DNA from: Gammaproteobacteria bacterium
GTDB taxonomy: Bacteria > Pseudomonadota > Gammaproteobacteria > Burkholderiales > Thiobacillaceae
DNA: 6,552 bases
Reading direction: 5' to 3'
NCBI GenBank assembly: GCA_018820745.1
Contig: JAHJNP010000087.1
Coordinates: 1-6,552 of the forward strand
Of the stretch, positions 1 through 4,184 are shown one piece after another (the first letter of the stretch is position 1; each line of letters starts with the position of its first letter). The translations under genes and the position numbers were made by a program. The notes below the pieces were generated by a model. The model was not told the origin of the DNA and did no database searches. It saw only the letters and a program-made list of their open reading frames with translations.

Positions 1-242
1 AAGAACCAGGGCATGACGACTTCGTTCCAGAAGGCGCGCAGGGTGACTTCGGGCCACTTGCCGGGGAAGGTGAGGGTGAAGACGATGAGGGCGAGGATGG
101 GATACGGCCCGCGGAAGGGCTCGTCGAAATACAGGGTGCAGCCGATCAGCACCAGGACGGCCACGAAGGGGTCGAGCAGGATCTTGGTCAGGGTGACGAC
201 GGAAAGCTGCTGTCGGAACAGCCACTGATTGTGGTTTGGCAT
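1..242 (-). CDS. N-terminus of a membrane protein, probably undecaprenyl-phosphate sugar phosphotransferase (partial)
   Basis: The first 80 residues are visible; the gene runs off the left edge. It starts MPNHNQWLFRQQLSVV and has two hydrophobic segments at about residues 26-38 (PFVAVLVLIGCTLYFDEPF region) and 47-60, joined by a short acidic/aromatic link (YFDEPFRGPYP). From memory, this pattern of a basic-aromatic head, LLDPF, then a membrane pair with YFDEPF-G-YP-LA resembles the N-terminal membrane region of WcaJ/EpsB-type undecaprenyl-phosphate glucose phosphotransferases, which load the first sugar onto the lipid carrier for exopolysaccharide synthesis at the inner membrane. The catalytic sugar-transferase domain lies outside the window, so the assignment is inference. 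PEP-CTERM neighbours fit an exopolysaccharide locus. The ATG at 242 is preceded by GGAG at only 2 nt spacing and overlaps the TAA of a possible upstream small ORF. Another polytopic membrane protein remains possible. Confidence 0.6.
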   Translation of the reverse strand, partial: MPNHNQWLFRQQLSVVTLTKILLDPFVAVLVLIGCTLYFDEPFRGPYPILALIVFTLTFPGKWPEVTLRAFWNEVVMPWF

Positions 243-370
243 TACTCCATAAGCATCGTGACGATGCGGGCTTCCAGGCGGCCTGCGGGCAGGCGCGTGA
301 TTAATCGATTCGAACCTGGCGGCCTGTTCGGGCCGCCATGGGTCGGTGCATTATCCGACAAAAATAGCAT
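242..370 (-). CDS. possible 42-residue small ORF coupled to the sugar-transferase-like gene
   Basis: An uninterrupted frame runs from ATG (370-368) to TAA (244-242), giving a 42-residue product that begins MLFLSDNAPTHGG and ends RLEARIVTMLME. Its TAA overlaps the ATG of the next gene as TAATG, an arrangement typical of translational coupling, and the SD-like GGAG of that gene lies in its penultimate codon region. An in-frame TAA lies 11 codons upstream of the ATG. Against it: no Shine-Dalgarno sequence precedes its ATG, it has no recognisable domain, and the same stretch contains three hairpins that may simply be an untranslated leader. I do not recognise the product. Confidence 0.27.
   Translation of the reverse strand: MLFLSDNAPTHGGPNRPPGSNRLITRLPAGRLEARIVTMLME
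253..338 (-). other. leader with three inverted repeats upstream of the sugar-transferase-like gene
   Basis: Three palindromes follow one another within 86 bases. They are GCATCGT-G-ACGATGC (253-267, 7-bp arms), GCCTG-CGGG-CAGGC (281-294, 5-bp arms) and TGGCGGCC-TGTTCG-GGCCGCCA (317-338, 8-bp arms). The first ends 11 nt before the ATG at 242. None is followed by a T tract, so they do not look like terminators. They could be RNA hairpins of a regulatory 5' leader, an operator (the 253-267 repeat is nearly a perfect 15-bp palindrome), or a by-product of the small ORF that covers the same bases. No known riboswitch class was recognised. Confidence 0.4.
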
Positions 371-470
371 ATCAAGGCTGCAGGATGTAACAGCGGCACT
401 TTAAGGCGAGCACTTGAGGCGAACACCCTGCCCGCCCCGCCATCGAAGGCGAACCTGCGAGCCAGGTCCA

Positions 471-500
471 CCAAAAAGAACGGCTTCCGGGCGGAAGCCG
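471..500 (-). terminator. rho-independent terminator after the first PEP-CTERM gene
   Basis: Read on the minus strand, an 8-bp GC-rich stem (CGGCTTCC/GGAAGCCG, at 500-493 and 488-481) with a 4-nt loop is followed by TTCTTTTTGG. It lies 24 nt past the stop of the PEP-CTERM gene at 524-1210 and separates it from the exopolysaccharide gene on the same strand, which must therefore have its own promoter within about 242-470. Confidence 0.85.
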
Positions 501-523
501 CGTCGCCGGACGGTGTTCGGCGC

Positions 524-1210
524 TCAGACGATGATGCGGGCGCGGCGCGCCATGAAGCCGACCAGGCCCAGGCCGACGAGCATCATGGCGTAGGTCCGGG
601 CTTCGGGAATGGCGGCGGGGATGCCACCGCTTCCGTCTATCCGGGTATACAGGCTCAGGTGCGACAGATCGGGGGTCTTGCCGCCTTTGTTAACGAAGGC
701 GATCGTCCAGGTTCCGGCGTTGCCGGCGCTGACGGTGACATCGTCGAACCAATAGGCGGCGAAACCATTGCTCGCCTTGAGCACGCCAACGAAGTCCATG
801 GTGGCCGGCAGGTTGGCGTAGGACGGGCCGTTGCTGTCGAACGCTTCCAGTGTCCAGGTCCCCGCTGTGCCGGTGCTGGCGGTGAGGGTGAAATCGATGC
901 CCGAGAGGGAACCGCTGTTATTGCCGGTATCGCTCTTGGCCAGCAGGGCCCATGTCAGCGCCGGATCCGGGTCTGCCCAGTTGGCCAGGGTGTTGATGGT
1001 CAGGGCGTCGTCGTTTCCCGATGACACGCCGTAGCAATCGCTCGCGGCCATGGAATCAAAGCTCATGTCGCTCTTGGAGAGATCGTCTGCGTTGGACAGA
1101 CTGGCGCCGCAGTAGGATGCGGCCATGGCGGACGGGGCGGCGAATACCGACGCCAGAACGAGCGCAGCGGTGGACAAGGCAGACTGCATTGAAACGCCCG
1201 GCAATTTCAT
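524..1210 (-). CDS. PEP-CTERM sorting domain protein (PEA variant, two-cysteine type)
   Basis: This is a 228-residue secreted protein. Residues 1-30 form a Sec signal peptide: a short N-region, the hydrophobic stretch ALSTAALVLASVFAA, and a cleavage site after AMA (28-30). The mature part is rich in Gly, Ser, Thr and Asp. It has only two cysteines near its start, C34 (SYCGASLSNADD) and C59 (SDCYGVSSGND), which could form a disulphide. A beta-rich region follows with repeated GTWTLEAF/GTWTIAFV phrases (the nucleotide pattern recurs too). The last 27-28 residues are a PEP-CTERM tail: IPEARTYA, then a hydrophobic helix MMLVGLGLVGFM, then ARRA. In this family the tail is recognised by an exosortase in the inner membrane, and the protein is then released or anchored with exopolysaccharide. 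Here the motif reads PEA, not PEP. The ATG at 1210 has an excellent SD (GGAGGT, 1217-1222, 6 nt spacing). The gene stands alone between a sigma-54-like element and a terminator. The specific role of the mature domain is unknown. Confidence 0.92.
   Translation of the reverse strand: MKLPGVSMQSALSTAALVLASVFAAPSAMAASYCGASLSNADDLSKSDMSFDSMAASDCYGVSSGNDDALTINTLANWADPDPALTWALLAKSDTGNNSGSLSGIDFTLTASTGTAGTWTLEAFDSNGPSYANLPATMDFVGVLKASNGFAAYWFDDVTVSAGNAGTWTIAFVNKGGKTPDLSHLSLYTRIDGSGGIPAAIPEARTYAMMLVGLGLVGFMARRARIIV
542..609. repeat. 68-bp direct repeat encoding the PEP-CTERM tail, copy 1
   Basis: This stretch codes for the end of the sorting tail (PEA to ARRA) of the first PEP-CTERM protein. It matches 1555-1622 in the next PEP-CTERM gene at about 62 of 68 bases by my count, with no gaps. 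The mature domains of the two proteins are unrelated, so the similarity is confined to the sorting module. Confidence 0.8.
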
Positions 1211-1286
1211 GTCACGACCTCCGATTCAGATATCGACTGGAAAGCAATCCCGGGGCTGTGCCCGTGCGGATCAGCCCACGTCCAGA

Positions 1287-1302
1287 AGCAAGGGGCGTAC
1301 CC
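1287..1302 (-). promoter_or_regulatory. sigma-54-like -24/-12 promoter of the first PEP-CTERM gene
   Basis: On the minus strand the bases GGGTACGCCCCTTGCT fit the RpoN consensus TGGCACG-N4-TTGCW. The invariant GG (1301-1300) and GC (1289-1288) are exactly 10 nt apart, and the TTGCT block is perfect. Mismatches are only at the first T and at one C/T position. The predicted transcription start is near 1276, leaving a 66-nt leader before the ATG at 1210. An A/T-rich stretch lies just upstream (1312-1356), where activators or IHF often act at such promoters. Confidence 0.6.
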
Positions 1303-1311
1303 GGTGTGGTA

Positions 1312-1356
1312 AATAATTCGTACTACGCTGATTGCATAATATTTTTTTATAAAATC
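1312..1356 (-). promoter_or_regulatory. A/T-rich upstream tract with an IHF-like site
   Basis: This is the only strongly A/T-rich stretch in the left half of the window, with runs of seven T and adjoining TATAAAA on the plus strand. On the minus strand an A tract is followed by AATCAGCGTAGTA (1333-1321), which matches the IHF core WATCAANNNNTTR with two mismatches. It lies roughly 36-80 nt upstream of the start predicted for the sigma-54-like promoter, the usual place for a DNA bend that brings an enhancer-bound activator to RpoN polymerase. A sigma-70 reading (TTGCGA, 15 nt, TATTAT) also exists but has a short spacer. Confidence 0.3.
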
Positions 1357-1483
1357 TCGCAACCGGATAAGCCCAGACAATCGAAAGTGTAAAGAATGCC
1401 GACAGCGGGAGCCGGCGGCTGCCACGCCAGCCTTGGGGTTTGGCCCGCCGGGTGGGTTTCCGCACGATTCACTGCGCACCAAT

Positions 1484-1512
1484 GAAAAACGGCCCCCAAC
1501 CGGGAGCCGTTT
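1484..1512 (-). terminator. rho-independent terminator after the second PEP-CTERM gene
   Basis: On the minus strand the stem CGGCTCCC (1509-1502), loop GGTT and arm GGGGGCCG (1497-1490) make eight pairs including one G-T. The stem can be lengthened by A-T pairs, and TTTTTCATTGG follows. It lies 22 nt past the stop of the gene at 1534-2235 and insulates the promoter of the downstream PEP-CTERM gene. Confidence 0.85.
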
Positions 1513-1533
1513 CGCTGAAACAGCCTTGACGGG

Positions 1534-2235
1534 TCAGGCCGATGCGGAGCCCCTGCGGCGCGCCATGAAGCCGACGAGGCCGAGGCCGGCCAGCATCAGG
1601 GCGTAGGTCTGGGCTTCGGGAACCGGGGCGGTGACGACGGTGACGCCGACGAAGTCCTTGTAAATGGACGCCGTGCTGCCGGCCAGGACCGTGGCAAAAA
1701 GCTGGTTCGAGATGAGGAGGCTGACGCTGCCGACCATGCCATCCACACCACCCCAGCCCGTTGCCGGCAGGTTGATTGCCGTAAGCGACGACCAGCTGCT
1801 GGTGGCGCCATCAAACGGGGCGTCCGCCGCGATCGTCATGGGAATATAGTTGCCGGTTGTGCCTTCGATATCCGTCGCGCCAAAAGTGCCTGTCACGCCA
1901 ACGTCTACGTCATTGCCCGTGCGGCTGTAGCCGCCGCTTTCTGTCAGGCTGAAGGCCGACAACTGGTAACCGGTATTGGCGCTGACGGTGACATGGATCG
2001 CCTGAGAGGCAAACGGGAGGCCGCTAGATGATGCCGTGAAGTTTATGGGCGCAAAAATCAGGTCATCGCCGGACGTGGAAGCGGTTCCCAAAAGGCCTAG
2101 TTCCTCCTCATAAAAGGTGTAGCTCACGTTCGTGCCGGTCAACGTCACCTCTGTAAGTGCCGCAGAGACGTTCCCGCCAGCCAGGGCGGCAAACAAACCC
2201 ATTGCCGCAATAACAGATTTCTTGTTATGTACCAT
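1534..2235 (-). CDS. PEP-CTERM sorting domain protein (PEA variant, paralogue of the 2324-3028 product)
   Basis: This 233-residue secreted protein has a signal peptide at residues 1-25 (MVHNKK, hydrophobic AAMGLFAALAGG, cleavage after VSA). The mature domain is predicted all-beta, has no cysteine, and is rich in Thr, Ser, Gly and Val. The tail starts at residue 205: VPEAQTYA, helix LMLAGLGLVGFM, then ARRRGSASA. As in the first gene, the motif is PEA. The mature domain aligns with the next gene's product over most of its length. Shared blocks include VSYTFYEEELG against FSVTYDDAQVG, ANTGYQLSAFSLTESGGY against DPGYTFAGLSFTERGDY, and LLISNQLFATVLAGS against LLISLDNALFASAAT. The ATG at 2235 has a near-perfect SD (AGGAGG around 2242-2247). 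It lies 88 nt after the preceding gene with no terminator between, so it may be cotranscribed, or use the sigma-54-like element at 2328-2343. Function of the beta domain is unknown. Confidence 0.91.
   Translation of the reverse strand: MVHNKKSVIAAMGLFAALAGGNVSAALTEVTLTGTNVSYTFYEEELGLLGTASTSGDDLIFAPINFTASSSGLPFASQAIHVTVSANTGYQLSAFSLTESGGYSRTGNDVDVGVTGTFGATDIEGTTGNYIPMTIAADAPFDGATSSWSSLTAINLPATGWGGVDGMVGSVSLLISNQLFATVLAGSTASIYKDFVGVTVVTAPVPEAQTYALMLAGLGLVGFMARRRGSASA
1555..1622. repeat. 68-bp direct repeat encoding the PEP-CTERM tail, copy 2
   Basis: This is the counterpart of 542-609, with about six substitutions in 68 bases. It encodes PEAQTYA through FMARR of the second PEP-CTERM protein. 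The third protein (2324-3028) does not share this DNA; its tail is of a different subtype. Confidence 0.8.
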
Positions 2236-2278
2236 GCTCTCCTCCTACCTTTCTTATCTAATTGTTGGTATGGCTATT

Positions 2279-2291
2279 AAAGTGTCACTTT
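2279..2291. promoter_or_regulatory. palindrome AAAGTG-T-CACTTT in the leader of the second PEP-CTERM gene
   Basis: This is a perfect 6-bp inverted repeat around a single central base, 44 nt upstream of the ATG at 2235 and downstream of the start predicted from the sigma-54-like element. It may be a protein-binding site or a small RNA hairpin. A related half-site, GAAAGTGTAAAG, occurs at 1383-1394 upstream of the first PEP-CTERM gene. Short palindromes arise by chance, so this is only a candidate. Confidence 0.25.
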
Positions 2292-2323
2292 GTCGCTTTC
2301 CAGCTTAACGATTGATCGCGCTG

Positions 2324-3028
2324 TCATCGCAAATCGCATACCGGGACGGAACGTCTCCGCCCCATTCCAGCAAACATGGCCGCCATGAGGCCAATCAAAA
2401 TCAGCGCCCAGCTTGACGGCTCGGGAACGGCAGCCGGCTGGGTCATGACCTGGAAACCGGCATAGGTCTTCTGGATGAAACCCAGTCCGCCCGTGGCTGC
2501 ACTGGCAAACAAGGCGTTGTCGAGGCTGATCAGCAGGGTCTGCGGTGCGCCCAGGCCCAGCGGCGAAAAACTCCCGGTCAACTCCCACGCCGTGGACGCC
2601 AACGTCTGAGCGAACGGCGAGCCAGGTGCCAGGTTGAGGACGGCAGCGTCCAATGTGGCAGGGTTGAGGAGCTGCACGCTGGCAGTGGCATTGACCGCGC
2701 CCCCGCCCAGCAGGAAATAGTCGCCCCGCTCGGTGAACGACAGGCCGGCAAACGTATAGCCGGGGTCGATGGTGAGCGTTAACAGCAGCGGAGCCGGGGT
2801 GCCGGCCTGGCTGCCACTCGACAATGCAGACAATGTGTTGGGCTGGAAATAAACCGTATCCTGCGAGCCCGAGAGGAGACCCTGCTTGTAGGGGCCAACC
2901 TGGGCATCGTCGTACGTAACGGAAAAGTGATCCGCATTAATCTCGATGATGGCGGCCTGGGCCACGCTTGCAAGAGACAACAGACCAAGGGCGAGAATCG
3001 CCTTAGAGGCTTTAGGTAAGGACAACAT
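2324..3028 (-). CDS. PEP-CTERM sorting domain protein (canonical VPEP tail)
   Basis: This 234-residue secreted protein has a signal peptide at residues 1-25 (MLSLPKASK, hydrophobic AILALGLLSLASV, cleavage after AQA). The mature beta-rich domain is homologous to that of the neighbouring gene at 1534-2235. The sorting tail starts at residue 201: VPEPSSWA, helix LILIGLMAAMFAGM, then GRRR. Here the motif is canonical, and the helix differs clearly from the GLGLVGFM type of the two other proteins. Eight residues (SVPVCDLR) trail the arginines, longer than usual; the DNA for the last six also forms the sigma-54-like element for the next gene. The ATG at 3028 has no clear SD, but an in-frame TAA lies just upstream with no other start between, which fixes this start. 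It is probably the first gene of a two-gene unit with 1534-2235. The family is defined by sorting, so the biochemical role is not known. Confidence 0.91.
   Translation of the reverse strand: MLSLPKASKAILALGLLSLASVAQAAIIEINADHFSVTYDDAQVGPYKQGLLSGSQDTVYFQPNTLSALSSGSQAGTPAPLLLTLTIDPGYTFAGLSFTERGDYFLLGGGAVNATASVQLLNPATLDAAVLNLAPGSPFAQTLASTAWELTGSFSPLGLGAPQTLLISLDNALFASAATGGLGFIQKTYAGFQVMTQPAAVPEPSSWALILIGLMAAMFAGMGRRRSVPVCDLR
2328..2343 (-). promoter_or_regulatory. sigma-54-like -24/-12 promoter of the second PEP-CTERM gene
   Basis: On the minus strand the bases CGGTATGCGATTTGCG contain GG (2342-2341) and GC (2330-2329) exactly 10 nt apart. TAYR-type bases sit in the -24 block and TTGC in the -12 block. 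The predicted start is near 2317, giving an 82-nt leader to the ATG at 2235. The element overlaps the last codons of the upstream PEP-CTERM gene. It is the weakest of the three such elements on its own and gains support from the other two. Confidence 0.42.
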
Positions 3029-3067
3029 ATCAGTATTTTTGGAGCGTTATTATCGTGCGATAGAGCA

Positions 3068-3083
3068 AGCAAGAAGCAAGCCC
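3068..3083 (-). promoter_or_regulatory. sigma-54-like -24/-12 promoter of the third PEP-CTERM gene
   Basis: On the minus strand the bases GGGCTTGCTTCTTGCT have the invariant GG (3082-3081) and GC (3070-3069) 10 nt apart and a perfect TTGCT block. GGC and the G at -20 match, while the A and C at -22/-21 are T. The predicted start is near 3057, leaving a 29-nt leader before the ATG at 3028. The surrounding CTTGC repetition raises the chance of a coincidental match. Confidence 0.48.
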
Positions 3084-3181
3084 GCCGAAACGGATTGCCG
3101 CAACACACTGTTTATATGCACTTTTCAGCAACACCGGCCCGTGCATGCCGGCTGGGCACCGGCCGTTGCTGCCCGGTATGT

Positions 3182-3202
3182 AAAAAATCCCGACAGGGCG
3201 GG
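3182..3202 (-). terminator. weak candidate terminator after the transposase gene
   Basis: On the minus strand the arms CCCG and CGGG (3202-3199 and 3192-3189) around a 6-nt loop are followed by A and six T. The stem is only 4 bp. It would end transposase transcripts before they enter the PEP-CTERM promoter region at 3068-3083. It partly overlaps the left inverted repeat of the element. Confidence 0.3.
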
Positions 3203-3222
3203 GTCAGGTCTTGCCTTTTGCC
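3199..3222. repeat. left 24-bp inverted repeat of the RAYT element
   Basis: Its sequence begins CGGGGTCAGGTCTTGCC and ends TTTTGCC. It is the exact reverse complement of 4114-4137. Together with the bases to 3229 it can fold: GGGGT pairs with ACCCC, there is one C/C mismatch, then AGG pairs with CCT with a T-G pair, around a 10-nt loop (3200-3229). This resembles a REP hairpin with a bulge. The TGA stop of the transposase (3206-3204) lies inside it. Confidence 0.85.
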
Positions 3223-4088
3223 TCACCCCCTTCGTCCCATTTCTTTAATATCCGGCTCACTCTCGAAACAGACAAACCCACTTCCCGCGCAATGGCACTC
3301 AGGGTATGGCCGCCCTCTCGACAAGCCCTCACGATCGCTTCGTTTCGCTGGTATGAATTCACGTACGTCTTGATCGACGCTGGCTTTGCAATTCGCTGGG
3401 TGCGCGGCACTTCGACAGCACCTACCCGGTCAGCCTCCAGAAGCGCCTGCATTTTTGTGATGAAGCGGTCGTCGCCAAGATAGATTTGCTTCCTGAGCGC
3501 GATATCCCATAGCCGGATGTTCCTGCCCTGCTCGACCAGCTTTTCATATCGCAGGCCGGCCTGGATTGCATCCCGGCCATTCTCAACATCGCGTCCCAGC
3601 AGATAGCCCTGAACGGACGGCGTATCCAGCCAGTCCTGGGCCACACGTCTTCCAACATGCGCCCGGTAGCTGCTCCAGGGCCAGTCGACCGGATGGGACA
3701 CCATGCTGGCGCGAACGGGATTGAGGTCGACATAGCGGCATACCTCGAGCAGGTAGGCATCCCGATCAACCAGTATCGCCTTGAAGCGCCCTTGAAACAG
3801 ATGCCCCACTTTGTTGTGCCGCCGGTTGTATGCCTGGGTGTATACCCCGTTGATGTGGCGCATCAACATGGACAAGTTCGCGCGCCGGGTATGCAAAGCC
3901 AGGTGGTAATGGTTTCCCATCAGGCAGTAGGACAGGGCACTGGCATCGAACCGTTCAAGTGCCATGCCGGCAATGTCCAGAAACGACTGCCGATCCGGAT
4001 CATCCTCGAATATTGGCTCGCGCCGGTCTCCCCGTGAGGTCACGTGATAAACCGCGCCGGGAAACTCAATTCGAAGGGGCCGGGACAT
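3204..4088 (-). CDS. REP-associated tyrosine transposase (RAYT, Y1_Tnp family) with C-terminal helix-turn-helix
   Basis: This 294-residue protein is expected to cut and join single-stranded DNA at hairpin-bearing repeat ends. It opens with the hallmark MSRPLRIEFPGAVYHVTSRG. The metal-binding HUH-type motif is H60-Y61-H62 in MGNHYHLALHT. GHLFQGRFKAILVD (95-108) and YLLEVCRYVDLNPVRA (112-127) follow; one of the tyrosines in this last helix region (Y112 or Y119) is the probable nucleophile. A longer C-terminal part ends in a predicted helix-turn-helix at about 248-283 (RNEAIVRACREGG, AIAREVGLSVSRVSRIL), probably for recognising repeat DNA. All Y1 landmarks appear intact, so it may be active. The final KGKT and the stop are encoded by the left inverted repeat. 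The frame stays open upstream to 4421 across the repeat and the next gene, but family homology begins at the ATG at 4088, which has only a weak SD. Confidence 0.9.
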   Translation of the reverse strand: MSRPLRIEFPGAVYHVTSRGDRREPIFEDDPDRQSFLDIAGMALERFDASALSYCLMGNHYHLALHTRRANLSMLMRHINGVYTQAYNRRHNKVGHLFQGRFKAILVDRDAYLLEVCRYVDLNPVRASMVSHPVDWPWSSYRAHVGRRVAQDWLDTPSVQGYLLGRDVENGRDAIQAGLRYEKLVEQGRNIRLWDIALRKQIYLGDDRFITKMQALLEADRVGAVEVPRTQRIAKPASIKTYVNSYQRNEAIVRACREGGHTLSAIAREVGLSVSRVSRILKKWDEGGEAKGKT

Positions 4089-4113
4089 AACGAAGAAAAA
4101 TAACCCCGGCGGG

Positions 4114-4137
4114 GGCAAAAGGCAAGACCTGACCCCG
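4114..4137. repeat. right 24-bp inverted repeat of the RAYT element
   Basis: This is the reverse complement of 3199-3222, reading GGCAAAAGGCAAGACC then TGACCCCG. It lies 25 nt upstream of the transposase start and 20-47 nt upstream of the first gene of the pilS operon. The adjoining bases CCCC-GGC-GGGG (4104-4114) form another short strong hairpin, and CCCCGAATTTTGGGG (4133-4147) is a near-palindrome across its outer border. Confidence 0.85.
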
Positions 4138-4184
4138 AATTTTGGGGCTGTCATGCTATGCTGAATGCCATTTTGGGGGGTGAC

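Larger units (their letters stand above)
3199..4137. mobile_element. RAYT-type (Y1 transposase) mobile element with 24-bp inverted ends
   Basis: This 939-bp unit is bounded by perfect inverted repeats at 3199-3222 and 4114-4137, with a single Y1/HUH transposase gene filling the interior. RAYTs are domesticated or semi-domesticated relatives of IS200/IS605 transposases. They are associated with REP sequences that flank the gene and may be scattered through the genome. No target-site duplication is seen, as expected for HUH enzymes. From memory, GACCTGACCCC-type flanks are common beside this transposase family in proteobacteria. The true ends may extend a few bases beyond the repeats. Confidence 0.7.

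Noticed and set aside
303..321. tRNA T-arm lookalike GGTTCGAATC on the minus strand
   Set aside because: The flanking bases do not form a 5-bp T stem, and no anticodon arm or acceptor stem is present.
348..375. Sigma-70-like promoter TTGATA ... GATAAT or TAATGC for the sugar-transferase-like gene
   Set aside because: Spacers are 14 or 16 nt and the second -10 box is poor. It also lies within the candidate small ORF. A promoter is needed somewhere here, but this one is not convincing.
1355..1375. Second sigma-54-like match (TGGGCTTATCCGGTTGC) farther upstream of the first PEP-CTERM gene
   Set aside because: The distance between GG and GC is 11 nt, not 10, which normally abolishes recognition.
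2279..2588. 103-codon minus-strand frame overlapping the third PEP-CTERM gene
   Set aside because: It overlaps a gene with a clear signal peptide and sorting tail, and its product has no recognisable feature.
3131..3180. GC-rich repeats (CACCGGCC twice, GCCGG/CCGGC arms) upstream of the third PEP-CTERM gene
   Set aside because: Short, overlapping and compatible with base composition. No consistent structure or T tract supports a terminator or operator.
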